A stretch of 64,000 nt of DNA from Alviniconcha marisindica (lineage: Eukaryota > Mollusca > Gastropoda > Provannidae), in the NCBI GenBank assembly GCA_018857735.1, contig JABMCL010000191.1, forward strand, positions 195,001 through 259,000, read 5' to 3'. Both the position numbers and the translations under genes were made by a program. Shown piece after piece: positions 39,001 through 50,182 of the stretch. Position 1 is the stretch's first letter, and every line of letters starts with the position of its first letter. The notes beneath the pieces were generated by a model. It worked only from the letters and a program-made list of their open reading frames with translations. It did not search any database and was not told the origin of the DNA.

Positions 39001-39692
39001 CAATGGCTGTAAGGCCCTATGGGATGCTGCACATATACTCTACTTTCTTTATTTGGCCACAGCTCTATTGAGCACATTAATTTTATGAATGATTGTTGCA
39101 TGTACTTCCTGATCCAGTATGTTTATTTATTCCGGCATACAGGACACTGTGACTAAACTTGGAAAATGCCTAAATTAGATGAGTATAAATCTTGGCGCAA
39201 GGTGAAGTCTGCAAACTCTTTCGACCTACTTCTGGACCATGCATGAAACTAAAAGAGGTGAAACCTACCATGTACTAAAGCGGAACATTGATACTAATGA
39301 CAGATTAGATAATGGGGTTCTCAGCAGAACAGGCCATGTCTGCGTCTGCTGTTCCCACAGCGGAGTTTTAGATAGATATGTTAACTTTTGTCCTGTCAAC
39401 AGTGAGCAAGACAGAAAGTCAGCAAAGAAAACTATCTAAGTGTTACTGTAAGGGGAAACTTCTACTTGAACAGATGGAAGAAATGGACAGAATCTGCCCG
39501 AGCCGGTTACAAGCTGCCGTCAGTCAAACGAATGTACATACCATCGTCTCCTTCGTCAACCTGCTCGGCCCAGCTTTTTCCCTTAGACCTGAAACAGCAT
39601 TAGGCACCCAGTAAATGTTCGTCCAATTCATATTTACCATAACAGAACAAAATATTGTTCTCGAAAAGGACTTACATCGTGTTTTCGGGCAT
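26404..39692 (-). CDS. EIF3G: Eukaryotic translation initiation factor 3 subunit G (complete, nine coding exons)
   Basis: eIF3G is a subunit of the eIF3 complex, which acts with the 40S ribosomal subunit in cytoplasmic translation initiation. Coding exons on the minus strand: 39676-39692, 39542-39588, 33829-33923 (or to 33935), 33350-33409, 32673-32777, 31644-31775, 28327-28486, 27183-27316, 26404-26514. All splice sites are GT-AG and all phases agree. The product is 286 aa (290 with the alternative acceptor) against about 320 in human. It starts MPENTM and then [20 protein letters not shown] zinc knuckle ([13 protein letters not shown]) lies near residues 130-142, and [11 protein letters not shown] follows. 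The C-terminal RRM spans about 210-286, with RNP2-like IRVTNL and RNP1 KGFAFINF. Intron 2 (5.6 kb) contains a 3.46-kb transposon. The gene is divergent to C12orf57. Confidence 0.97.
26571..26652. repeat. Two tandem copies of a ~41-bp unit
   Basis: gtggggttggtcatatat(g/a)c followed by cgag(t/c)gctagggc(g/a)taa occurs twice in the intron before the last eIF3G exon. Confidence 0.85.
27183..27316 (-). CDS. EIF3G: EIF3G coding exon 8 (first part of RRM)
   Basis: 134 nt encoding [40 protein letters not shown] and GQSK. It supplies RRM strand 1 (RNP2-like IRVTNL), helix 1 and strand 2. Donor gtcagt. Confidence 0.97.
28327..28486 (-). CDS. EIF3G: EIF3G coding exon 7 (linker)
   Basis: 160 nt. It opens [20 protein letters not shown], an alanine/glycine/proline-rich linker, then has the conserved [20 protein letters not shown] and ends in TQRK plus one base. 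The linker is somewhat shorter than in human, which accounts for most of the length difference. Confidence 0.95.
28975..29960. repeat. Pair of diverged direct repeats in eIF3G intron 6
   Basis: About 28985-29275 and about 29605-29960 share successive blocks: cctaccaac, tctcctagctgc, caacaagagcca, ggaccattagca, aatcaaatgacagcc, attccagacagg, catccctggcctccctt. Between them lies a Lys/Glu/Gln-rich open stretch (29400-29590). This looks like an old inserted element with repeated parts. I recognise no transposase. Confidence 0.55.
30183..30960 (+). pseudogene. Degenerate open frames of unknown origin in eIF3G intron 6
   Basis: Adjacent plus-strand frames (30183-30491 and 30501-30845) read like former protein (for instance [20 protein letters not shown] and [18 protein letters not shown]). 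A stretch rich in cagcaggaccarctgacac units (about 30800-30895) follows. I cannot name a family. They may be remnants of a transposon gene. Confidence 0.3.
31644..31775 (-). CDS. EIF3G: EIF3G coding exon 6 (zinc knuckle)
   Basis: 132 nt, phase 0. It contains [16 protein letters not shown] and the CCHC knuckle [19 protein letters not shown]. The cysteines and histidine are all intact. Confidence 0.97.
32673..32777 (-). CDS. EIF3G: EIF3G coding exon 5
   Basis: 105 nt, phase 0, starting [20 protein letters not shown] and ending FVNSSE. It corresponds to the conserved WKKFG...DPPGPN block. Confidence 0.95.
33084..33297 (+). repeat. S1 SINE body fragment (headless)
   Basis: Matches the S1 body from gtggtttatggacactgtct to ggtgttaagcaca, with many substitutions. 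It lies in eIF3G intron 4, antisense to the gene. Confidence 0.65.
33350..33409 (-). CDS. EIF3G: EIF3G coding exon 4
   Basis: 60 nt, phase 0 at both ends, encoding [20 protein letters not shown]. This corresponds to the human segment ending KAVARRK. Confidence 0.95.
33829..33935 (-). CDS. EIF3G: EIF3G coding exon 3, with tandem acceptors 12 nt apart
   Basis: Encodes [20 protein letters not shown] and then [11 protein letters not shown]. Two acceptors, each ending cag|gggtgct, lie 12 nt apart because gggtgctttcag is partly duplicated. Exon starts are 33935 or 33923. Both keep the frame. The long form adds VLSG. Donor is gtacat. Confidence 0.9.
34175..34200. repeat. C-tract and (CA)n beside the transposon
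   Basis: A C-tract (about 34176-34188) and (ac)n run up to the TA-rich start of the TIR element. Confidence 0.85.
34201..37660. mobile_element. 3.46-kb TIR DNA transposon in eIF3G intron 2, no recognised transposase
   Basis: The left end has gagcctgtgccaaaaggtgct (34208-34228), after a (ta)n. The right end has its inverse with one mismatch (37631-37651), followed by (ta)n. Insertion into TA is implied. Inside, the motif catccgacagat or a close variant recurs at about 34981, 35333, 36777, 36921, 37120, 37282 (inverted) and 37456. Two diverged units (about 36780-36945 and 36990-37140) are tandem copies. A start-like exon (atggtgccaacaaggaacg|gtgagtg, 34900 onward) may be the first exon of a lost transposase gene. 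No long ORF matches a transposase family I know, so it is probably non-autonomous. Confidence 0.75.
37661..39541. other. Rest of eIF3G intron 2
   Basis: No exon or repeat recognised. AT-rich. Confidence 0.45.
39542..39588 (-). CDS. EIF3G: EIF3G coding exon 2
   Basis: 47 nt encoding [15 protein letters not shown] plus one base, with acceptor CAG and donor gtatgt. The SWA(E/D)QV(D/E)E block is the conserved eIF3G N-terminus. Confidence 0.95.
39676..39692 (-). CDS. EIF3G: EIF3G coding exon 1 (start codon)
   Basis: Only 17 coding bases: ATG CCC GAA AAC ACG AT, then donor gtaagt (39675 downward). The last two bases plus the first G of exon 2 make a second methionine codon across the splice. No upstream in-frame start is needed. 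Confidence 0.9.
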
Positions 39693-40803
<1,111 letters not shown>

Positions 40804-40846
40804 ATGGCGTCTGCTATGCAGCAGTTCACGCTGGAAGATTGTAAAG
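40804..40846 (+). CDS. C12orf57: C12orf57 coding exon 1
   Basis: ATG at 40804. Encodes MASAMQQFTLEDCK plus one base. Donor gtactt at 40847. The start aligns with the human MASAS start. Confidence 0.93.
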
Positions 40847-43800
40847 GTACTTGGTCTCTTCTGTTCGTGTTGTGTTATTATTTTAGCACCCACTCTGTTG
40901 TTTAATTGACATTTTAGTGTGTCAGGACCAAGTTTAGTGCGTCAGATACGCATGAATGTACGTAATAATTGTTTGTGGTCAAGCGAGAGTGTTTCAAAGA
41001 GCTTTATTTCTAATGCCACTAACTTCCTACTCCTAGATTACAAAGTTATGCCGCATTTTGAGGAGAAATCCACAACAACAACAACAACAAAAGAACACAA
41101 CAACAAGAAAACCTAAAGACTATGTAAGAAAATTAGAGTGAGATAGCCTTTGAGGATAACAGTTTGTGCTGCAGTCTGGTCTTGAAAGAGTCTAATGAGG
41201 GTGCAACAACAACCAGTCCAGGAAGACTGTTCGGCTCTGGGATTGTTTTGTGTGAAGCTGGCTAAAGTGGAGCTCACAGCCCCCTCATTTTACTTCTTGG
41301 TCGCAAAATGAATAATTCGGCAGTCTTGTGCTCAAACAATCTTTTCATTGTTCGCATGACACTTTATTTTTAATTTTTTAAGGAACTATCTCTCAGTCTC
41401 ACAGGCTAAACTCCCTTGCTAAGAGTAAGACTAAGAGTGGGTTAAAAGAACATGATCTGCAGTAAGTGTTTTGTGACTGAACATGACACTGATTTTGTAC
41501 TGGTTTCATAATGCGACTTTGTTGGACACCATCACTGACAGTAACACTTGTTTCATGAGCTCATTACCACATTGTGTGCTCATTTGGTGTCATCAAAATG
41601 TTTTGGGCATCTTGGATAAAACACCAGGAAGCTTTCAGTTCTGTGTACAGTTCACAGAAGAAATGAATGTGGTTTGCAATCATTTTTGTCACAGGTTGAT
41701 TTTTTCATCAGAGTGGCTATTCGCACCGCCGCTCTGCGAATAATTTTTCTGATGCTCCTTATTCGCACATCCGCTCTGTGTACTGTCATCACTCATTGGC
41801 TTCTTTGCAGAGCGGCAGACAACCAATCACAGTACCTGATTTATATCACATGATCACTTGCCACCATTTCAAACTATGAACCAGTTGTAAAATGGAGGTA
41901 GGCCAGACCTTTGACAGCTGGAGCGAATTTACGAAGTGTAAAGAAGCCTTTTCTAATGCAACTAGCATTCAGTTATGCACAGTGGCCAGCCACAGTATAA
42001 ATAGTGCCATTGAAAAAGTAGTAGAGGGACAACCCAAGTACGAAAAGAAGTTTAAGTATGCATATATATATATATATATATAATATAAAACTTGGATGCA
42101 AGCACTTTGGAGCTGGAGCTAATGGTCCATTCTCCTGACTTTTTTTTCTCCAGAAGACTCAAATATTTTTTTTATTAAGAGTTAGACTTTTCTGTATGGC
42201 TCTTGTTGAGCAGCTAGAATATGGTAGATGGTATGTGCAGCTTCAGTGCTGCCATGTGGTACTGGTGTTGTGCATCTGATATAACATCTGGCATTTTTAA
42301 TTTTGTATTGTGTGTCCATTCCTTTTTTATATTTTAATTTCATCTTGTATCGATAACACACACGCACACAGGTGACCCTGTATGGTTGACAGAACATACA
42401 ATTGTGAAACAACTAAAACACTCGGGAAGCATCAAAGGATCACATCATTCACATCGGAAGACTGCAACTGAAAATCATCCCTGGCAGAAAGCTATGAACG
42501 AGACTGAGAGGATGGGAGAGTTCCAGATGCAAGAAAACCAAAATTGTAGGTTAATTGCAATGCAAATTTTATACTATACTTTACAACCCCTAATAAACTA
42601 TGAACGGCACCAAAAAATATGGCACAGCCAGGTCACTATTTTCACAGCTGTGCGAATAAGGAAACCATCGACCACTATTCGCAGAGCTGCTGTGCCAATA
42701 AGAATCCATGGGCCACTATTCGCACAGCTGCGCTGCCAATAAGAATCCACGTATCATTAATTTGCACCGCCGCGCTGTGAATAGCCACATCCTTTTTTCA
42801 TCTCTGTGGAATGAACTTTTGATGACTTATTGCAACATTCTAGAAAGAAAATTAAAAAAAAAAATAATATCCACAAGAAAAGGTTACCCAAGTCTGTTTT
42901 TGACTCATACTGATTGGTAATATTTGGTAACATTAGCAGGCACATTAATCTTATATTTCAACAAACAAATCCTGACTAAAATAAAATTTTATACCCCCCC
43001 CCCCCCCACTTGATATGACCCTGTTTTTATAATTTTGATACTATTTCTGACCCAAAATGTCATTTAAAATGTCATAAATTTCTGACAGCCTCCTTGGATA
43101 TTATTAATTGTGACTTTTATTCAAATTATTAAAGTACAATGCACATGGAAGTAAAAGAAACTGTGTTCTGTAGTCAGGAATTAGTTCCCTAATTTACAAA
43201 ACTAGTTACACTATGATTATTATTAATTGTATTACATGTAACATGCTATGCAATCTTTACTTGCCCACAGAGTAGATAAAATCTGCTCAAAAAATTCTGC
43301 ATCTGTAATAAGCTTCCATCCTTCCCAATAAGCTGTGTTATTGTCCATGTGAACATTGAGATGTCAAAACTAACAAATCTTGTGGTTTCTATGATTCTAT
43401 GAAGCAGTTGTGTACTTTCACTTTCAGCTGCACTAAGTGATGTTCTTGATGCCTTCAAGCTGCCAGAGAATGCTGCCCGTCTTAGCGAGGCAAGGGACAC
43501 CGCTGGTAATGACATGCTGAAGGGCATGCAAGTTGTCTTCCCTGTTGTCGCCCAGATACAGATGGATGTCATTCACAAATATGGCTTCTTAGCAGAGGGA
43601 GATGGTGAGACACTGACTTTGTCAGTTTACATAATATATTGATGACTGTATTATACACATGTGCATCATGTTTGTGGAGGGAGAGGTGGGAAGGGGGAGA
43701 GTGTAATGCTTGCATGTGTCTTATGTGTGTCAGTAGCAAGAGAAATAAAGGGTGGGGGGTGGGGGGGGAAATGGGGGGTGGGTGGAATGAGAAAGAATGA

Positions 43801-45295
43801 GACTTGCAGAGAGTGATAGACATAAATTCACATATTAAAATTACTTCCTTTTTTCTTTCTTTCTGTCATGTCATACATTGAATGTGACATACATTGGCAA
43901 CCAGTTCTTGAAGAACTTAGGGATCCTGACTCTAGATCAATTAATATGCAACAAAGGAACACCAACCATACATTATGTTTATTATTGTTTAAGACTTTTT
44001 AACTACAAGTGCTACTTCTATAACCAAGCTGCATCAACAGGCGTTGTTGTTTTTTAAAGAGAGTTTTGTACAGCATAACAGCAAGACTGTAACAGAAACA
44101 ATGAAGTATAATCTATCCAACCTGAGCACAAAGTGTATAATTTACAAACACAGAAAAGAGCTTCAGTCTTGTCTTCCTAGTTCACCCCCCCCCCCCCCCC
44201 CCCCCCCCCCCGATTCAAAGAGCAGTGGTGCTTGTGGGCAAGGAGGAGAGGAAGTCTGTTACATGGACATGCCCCCCCACCTCACCACCCTCCTCTCCCT
44301 CGCCCCCCAACCCCCCCACCCCCATCCCCATAACCCTCCCCCACCCCCAAAAAAGGAAAGAAAATTTAAGCAAAAAGAGAAAAATCATCAATGGTCATCA
44401 ATAAGTCTTATGGGAATAAACTTTCAACTGGGGTTCTGTTGTACTTTGAGGGCAGTGGCAGAAAGTGTTATGACTTTAGATCACAAAAGGTGCTCAGCCA
44501 TGTGTAAACCTAATAGTTGTACCTTCAAAATTGGATTAACAGTCCTTTCAAGTGTTAATATTACTTATTTTACTGTCTTGTAAATATTTAAATAGTAATG
44601 TTCATACATTTGAAAGATTTGCCTCTGTGTGTCAGTTGTAGTGTGTGTAGTGTATGTGTTTATAAGTGTATGCTGTAATGTGTGTGTTTATAAGTGTATG
44701 CTGTAATTATGTCTTGTTATTATTACTGCTGCAATGGATTTATGTAGTTATGTCTGTTTCTGTGCTAGAATGATACAGGGTTCCCTTTTAACTCCCCAGC
44801 CCCCTTTTGTGTAAAGCATGTAGAGTGGTATCATCATAGCCACTGGAAGTGTGCTTTACAAAAGTATTAATTTTATATATAATTAATAATATAAATTATA
44901 AAATTATTCAAGTTTTCAGTAGCATAATTGAAAGTTTGGTTTCTGCTCCAAGATCTGTCTGTTTCTGTTCTGTATAATAATATTAGCTTCTGCTACCAGA
45001 TCGTTCTTCCTGTCATCAGTAGTATTTGGCTGCCACTCACACATATAATATCTGTCTATCTATCTATCTATCGATTATGTGTGTGTGTGTGTGTGGTGTG
45101 TGTGTGTGTGTGTGGTGTATGTCTCACATATGTATATGTTTATTTTCAGGTCTAGTTCAGTTTACCAAAGCAGTCCGTCTGTATGAAACTCAAGATCCTG
45201 AAGTTGCCTCCCTTAACCAGGAGCTGCGGGCTTTCTTGATGCCGCCAGTAGGTGTTTCTCCACCTGCTGCCATGGGACAAAATGGAGCCAGCTAG
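40804..45295 (+). CDS. C12orf57: C12orf57 (GRCC10) orthologue, complete, three coding exons
   Basis: Exons 40804-40846, 43428-43604 and 45150-45295 join in frame (phase 1 at both introns, GT-AG) into 121 residues. Human C12orf57 has 126. The protein starts MASAMQQFTLEDCK. Family-conserved blocks are DVLDAFKLPENAARLSEARD, VVFPVVAQIQMDVIHKYGF, GLVQFTKAVRLYETQDPEVA and LNQELRAFLMPP. It ends with a proline/glycine-rich tail (NGAS). The family is small, has no known catalytic motif and is predicted mostly helical. In human it is linked to brain development, and its molecular role is poorly defined. Intron 1 contains a MULE-like transposon. The gene is head-to-head with eIF3G. Confidence 0.96.
41710..42792 (+). 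mobile_element. 1.08-kb MULE-like DNA transposon with decayed transposase, in C12orf57 intron 1
   Basis: The left end (gtggctattcgcaccgcc) and the right end (inverse gtggctattcacagcgcgg) form terminal inverted repeats. Further gctattcgca/tgcgaataag motifs repeat just inside each end. The 10-mer ttttttcatc flanks the element on both sides (41700-41709 and 42793-42802), a target duplication of the size MULEs make. Inside, 41892-42055 reads MEVGQTFDSWSEFTKCKEAF and later KYEKKFKYA. After a (ta)n insertion and a frame change comes LGCKHFGAGANG. This is the N-terminal zinc-binding region of MULE/ZSWIM-type transposases. The catalytic part is missing. Confidence 0.75.
42793..43427. other. Rest of C12orf57 intron 1
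   Basis: A C-tract at about 42994-43008. No other feature. Confidence 0.5.
43428..43604 (+). CDS. C12orf57: C12orf57 coding exon 2
   Basis: 177 nt after the acceptor ctttcag (43421-43427). It carries the conserved core ALSDVLDAFKLPENAARL through KYGFLAEGD. Donor gtgaga. Confidence 0.97.
43605..45149. other. C12orf57 intron 2 with C-rich tracts and microsatellites
   Basis: Contains a C homopolymer (about 44186-44211), a C-rich stretch (44268-44350), and (tatc)n plus (tg)n near 45053-45118 just before exon 3. No exon seen. Confidence 0.6.
45150..45295 (+). CDS. C12orf57: C12orf57 coding exon 3 and stop
   Basis: 146 nt after acceptor ttttcag. Encodes GLVQFTKAVRLYETQDPE and ends MGQNGAS, then TAG (45293-45295). 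Confidence 0.97.
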
Positions 45296-45624
45296 CCCAC
45301 CCCCTGCTGCAGAGTCAAACTAGGGAACTGAAAATTAACGTATGTGCAATATATTTCAATGCTGAGGGAGCAAGGTGAGAATGACGTGGAAGTGTATGCC
45401 GGCACCAGAGTTCCAGGACACCAACTCCTCCATGAAGACATCTTCTCAGTGCTGTACAGGGGCCTGTTACCATTCACCAGTGAAGTGTAAACTGCAAGAA
45501 CCCAGCCTGCAGGTTTAAAGTCTTTCTCAATGGATATAAGCTGCCCAGGATGCAATGAGTAATGTCCCTTGCTTTGTGTAGGCCAGACTGCTATAATCAA
45601 AGTTCTGTTGTTATCATACATGGT

Positions 45625-46030
45625 CATGACATCCTTAATTCTGAGGGAGAGAGTGAACAGTGCATGCCATGTCATGAGGCTGGTTCAACTGTCATGCAGA
45701 ACTTGTCTGTCATGACATCCTGAGAGAAGGTGTGAACAGGGCATGCCATGTCGTGAGGCTGGTTCAGCTCTCATGCAGATCTTGCCTGTCATGACATCCT
45801 GAGAGAAGGTGTGAACAGGGCATGCCATGTCATGAGGCTGGTTCAGCTCTCATGCAGATCTTACCTGTCATGACATCCTGAGAGAAGGTGTGAACAGGGC
45901 ATGCTGTGTCATGAGGCTGGTTCAGCTCTCATGCAGATCTTGCCTGTCATGACATCAGTAATTCTGAGGGAAAGTGTGAACAGTGCATGCCATAATATAA
46001 GGCTGGTTCAGTTTACAGGAGATACTGTCT
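45625..46030 (+). repeat. Minisatellite, 79-bp unit, about five copies, in the C12orf57 3' UTR
   Basis: Full units at 45711-45789, 45790-45868 and 45869-45947, each beginning catgacatcctgagagaagg. Diverged partial units flank both ends (45625-45710, 45948-46030) and carry ttaattctgagg in place of the ctgagagaagg junction. If the poly(A) signal at 46855 is used, the array is transcribed. Confidence 0.93.
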
Positions 46031-46460
46031 AGGGGTCATACAGGCCTTCATGCTTGTGCTCTGTTGGGTAAAAGGTTCTGTTCCCAGTGTCTTGCACAAA
46101 AACATGCACAATTTATTATATCACTGGCCAGTACATGTCCTTGTATCCTTGTATGTTCTGGCTGAAGTTTGCATGTACTTTAAAAGAGAGAAAGTACCAT
46201 AATTATGTGCTTCAAAAAAAGATGAAGTACTGTGGTGGTTTTTCTTTTTTCTTCTTTTTTCACAGCATACTGTGGTAGTTTTGAGATAGCTGCACATTGC
46301 ACAAGTCTTAATGACCTGATATGGATGAAGTGGAACATTTTTGTTTGTTTTGAAAGTGACTTTTTTGTGTGTGTTTGTACTAGTTCTGTGGGGGAAAAAA
46401 CTGCTTTAATTTGGGAGATGACTTTTTGGGGGAGTTGTAGGTATGAGTTATTTCCACCCC

Positions 46461-46520
46461 CAGAAAAGCCACATGAAAACCAGAAAAGCCACATGAAAGC
46501 CAGAAAAGCCACATGAAACC
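46461..46520 (+). repeat. 20-bp unit repeated three times
   Basis: cagaaaagccacatgaaa(a/g/c)c at 46461, 46481 and 46501, exact but for one base. Confidence 0.95.
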
Positions 46521-46854
46521 TATGACAATACCAAAACAAATGCTGGATAGTAAGAGTTATAGCTTTAGTGACTCAAGCACACTGAAAAGGTCTCCCTGTT
46601 GGAACTTTAGGACCACAATCCATATTTGCATACCTGCAGACCAATGTACCCATGGACTGATGTGTTCACAGATTGATGTGCGTTGGTGTGGGTGTGCTTG
46701 TACACACATGCACCTGTCATTCCATCAGTCAAATGCACTTCTCTCTCAGTGAGTGTCATTAGATTCAGTCACCCTCAAGCAGCTCTGTATTTCCATTGCT
46801 GTTTCCCCCAGCTCACTATTGAACAAATTGTGGGGATAAAGTACTTTGATTTTG

Positions 46855-46860
46855 AATAAA
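46855..46860 (+). terminator. Probable poly(A) signal of C12orf57
   Basis: AATAAA about 1.56 kb after the stop codon, the clearest canonical signal downstream. An earlier cleavage site without a canonical signal cannot be excluded. Confidence 0.5.
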
Positions 46861-47224
46861 GAATTGTCAGAACATGAAATAGTTTGCAGTACCAGAACTC
46901 TCTCTGTGGTATTTTAATCATGGGCCCAACTCCATCAAATACATTGCTGTCCATTTAACTGACACTGGCATACAACATGCACACACACTGGTCTGTCAGC
47001 ACATTGAGTTGACCCCATATTCATGTTGCATTCACTGTTTCTGCCCACAGATTTCATTTTTTGTCAGTGTCGTCAATAGGGTTGGCATCCACTTACAGAT
47101 CTGTTTACATGTACCACTTAGATCTATGCAGCTACAATTTGCTACCATTTTTGTTGTTGTTGTTGTTGTTGTTGTTTGCTTTCTATGGGGCAAGCTATAA
47201 AGAACAAGGAAAATGTACTCACTC

Positions 47225-47406
47225 GAAGTTTAGGAGCTGTGTGAGAGTCGAGGTGGCCGTCCTGGGCTGTCTGCCCTAACGAGCCTTCTGGTTTCCGTGG
47301 ACGTAAAGCTATATTGAAACATGCTTCAGCATTGGTCTCAGCTTGTCCCTAATATGCCAACTGACATCTGAGGACATTAAGCAACACTACCTACCTACCT
47401 ACCTAC
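47225..47406 (+). repeat. S2 repeat copy c with (CTAC)n tail
   Basis: Full S2 copy from aggagctgtgtgagagtcga to gacatctgaggacattaagc, then ctacctacctacctac. Both tail modules are present. Confidence 0.88.
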
Positions 47407-48632
47407 TCACCAAAAGAAGACCGGTGATGGATACAATTTTTTTAAACAGATATATGTCTTTATCAGAAAATAATGTAACCTGCTGATACTAATGCAGAAC
47501 TGCATCAGTTCATTCTCTTTTTACCCCCTAATGAAGACATCTGTCAAAATTGTGTAGTGTGGTTCCGGAAAAAAAAGTTTTTATAATTTTTTTAATCAAA
47601 TCTGTGACCTGCCTTCTTTTGGTAAGTATGTTTTCCTTTACCTTTTGTTCATCTCACAGTCATTAAAAAAAAATCTTGTTTGGGGCAAGTACATATTTCT
47701 GCGAATTTATTTTGTGTGCTTGTTTTATGTATGTCTTCCCAGTACAGTGTACTAAGGGCAAATGCCAGAACAATTTATGATTCTAAATTTTCTGTGTTTA
47801 ATGTCAGGGTCATAGAAGCTATGGTGCTCACTGTGCAGCCCATGTGTTCTCTTAATTATGTGTATGCGTTGTGATATATACTGTGAATACATTTTTAAAA
47901 AAGCAGAAAGCTGTGTTCGCATTACTTTTTTGCGCATTGTCAGTACATATTGCTACTGTTTTGTGTGTGAATTCAAAGTCTTTTCCTGCATCTCATCCAA
48001 AATTATAATAAACAGACTAATTTGTTTTTTAAACTAGGGCAACACGGTTGAGATGACACAATTTAAACGTTAAAAGATCAGGAAGTGATGTGAAATGCAC
48101 AAAAAACATACTAGTCGGCTTTTGATGGCCGCTCATTTCGTCTAGTCAATCAGTCGCGGATACCAGCATTAGGCCCTGGACTCTTGCATGCTTACCAGTC
48201 ATGAGCGAAATCCCGGTCGTTTCACGCAGTTCAGTGAGAAAACAAATCAGTCAATGATTGATTGACTGGTGGCTGTTAGCAAAAAATACAAAATTGTTCA
48301 TCAACAGTAGGCTATACAGTAAATACTCATTGCTATACAGTTCATCAACATGTGAGCGAGTGCTCTTTGTACGTTTTTACAATAATCCCGCCCCGGTTAT
48401 CAGATCCATGCAATTTCATTACTGTACTGTTAGTAACCCGGGAACCGGAGCAGACGACGCTTTTGTTTTGAAGCGCTGCGTGTTGCGTAACGCCACATGG
48501 CCTTCACACAGCCGACCGGCGATAGCCGCTGGTGCGCGCCATTTTCAAATCTGTTTACTCCCTTAATATTTTGACCGCTTGTTTGTTTACCTACTCCTTG
48601 TTCACCTAGTCCTTTTTATGCAGCAAGCCATG
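47407..48632. other. Intergenic, no gene seen
   Basis: AT-rich to 48100, then a more CpG-rich patch (48110-48560). I could not identify an exon. Confidence 0.4.
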
Positions 48633-49597
48633 TGTAATGTAATTTGGCATCTTAGAATGTTTATTTAGATCTTATTTAGACGCAGGGTCGAGCTTAATCA
48701 GTAGCCGATGCCTCTCTAGGTCCATTCTTTTTATAGCCGTTGTCTGCATGGCGCATTTTCTGTGTAGTACTAGTGAATAGTAGTGAATCGTTGTTTTGAC
48801 TCGATGAAAGTAATTCTGTGTCGATCAGTGCTTTGTCGTATAGTATTTTGTTTAGCTGACTTCATGTTTAGTGTTTATTTTGGGTTGAAATTAACTTATT
48901 AAGTATTGTGTACTGTAGAAGCTAAGTTATATTCATAGACTACTTGGTATCACTATCAGCGCTGCTGCAACTAAAATAACGCGCTCCAGGCGAAAGTACG
49001 CACCATTTGTTTTAGTACTAGTCTTTGAGTGTGTCTTGCTTCTCTTATAGAGCGTTGTATTGTAATTGTTATGTACCATTTTAACCATGGGAGCGTGCTC
49101 TTTATTCTGATATAAGTTTTAGCGACAGTTATGTTTTGTACATTGTGTTAGTTGTGATTTAGTTGTACGAATCTGCTTATAGACAGGTGCAAGCCACGCT
49201 TCCCACTCTTGTTGCAAATTAAATAAGTCATGCATGTACATTTTGTTTATACGGTTTAAAAGGTTGTAACTGTAGCTTTTATTTGATGTATTTCATTTTT
49301 AATTAGTTTAGTTATTGTTGAGGAAACTGTATTTGTGCGGGCCAAGGAAACACAATAGTCAGCCATTTTGTGGTCCAGAGGGCTGATTTCATTGTAGCGA
49401 TAGCGTGTGTTCTTTGCGGCCCGCGCAGTTCTCTTATCTATGCGTGCGCGTGAGGATTTTGGGTGTGCTGAGAAAGTTGTCTGCTGCTGTAGAATAAAAA
49501 CCTGATTGCTGCCGTCCGCCTGCTGTGGTCTCCATTTCGACAGACTCCGCTGCCTGGGTCACTGTCCTGTTCTACGCTCCACCCCCACTCCATTACA
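48633..49597 (+). mobile_element. Candidate solo LTR (965 bp)
   Basis: Bounded by TGTAATG (48633-48639) and its exact inverse CATTACA (49591-49597), the TG...CA ends expected of a retrovirus-type LTR. An AATAAA (49493) lies about 100 bp before the end, as in an R-U5 layout. No primer-binding site or internal coding region follows. The flanking five bases (ccatg and aacag) do not match, so a target duplication is not supported. Confidence 0.4.
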
Positions 49598-49683
49598 AAC
49601 AGTAAATCCTTTTTATTATACAGAGCGAAACTGGCCGTTACGGCCAAAGCACGGCAGCCAATAAAATCATAGTGTCAGTGCTG

Positions 49684-49689
<6 letters not shown>

Positions 49690-49729
<40 letters not shown>

Positions 49730-49790
49730 GAGAGACAGAGAGAGAGAGCGCGCACGTGCGCGTGCATGTGTGTGTGTGTGTGTTGTATGC
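49690..49790. repeat. (TA)n, (AG)n and (TG)n microsatellites
   Basis: (ta)n about 49690-49728, then agagagcgcgcacgtgcgcg and (tg)n. Confidence 0.9.
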
Positions 49791-50039
49791 ATCGAATCTT
49801 GTAAGCGTTTAGGGTCTGTGTGGGTTAGGCGCTCTAAGTTATTAAGCTGACGTTTCAGCCCGCTTTTACAAGTGGCTGAACTGGAACTTCTTCGCGGGTG
49901 TTCCAGGATTGTCCTCAGGGGACATCTACCTTGACGTTGGTTGTCTGTGCGGCCAGGTCCTCTTTGGACACCCTGCAGAGCTTTCCTGCAAGCGCCGGAT
50001 CCTCAACAGGGGCCAAGGAATGGCTGGCGGATTACGTTG

Positions 50040-50160
50040 GCAACGTCCACTTGGTACAAGCACCAAACTTGATGTGACCTTTCCGGCGATCATGAGTCCG
50101 GTGCTCTATCAGCAAACCTATCACTGAACTATCCCCGCTCAAGGGCACACCCACACCAAA
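50040..50160 (-). repeat. tRNA-like segment (inverted)
   Basis: The reverse strand reads gatagttcagtgataggt, then tagagcaccggactcatgat, resembling a tRNA D-arm and anticodon arm (A-box-like start). A convincing T-arm is missing, so it is probably a SINE head next to R3 copy 2. Confidence 0.4.
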
Positions 50161-50182
50161 GATTATAAATACGTATCTTTGC

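Noticed and set aside
44044..44583. 179-codon plus-strand ORF with a proline run
   Set aside because: The proline run is the C homopolymer in C12orf57 intron 2; the rest has no family resemblance.
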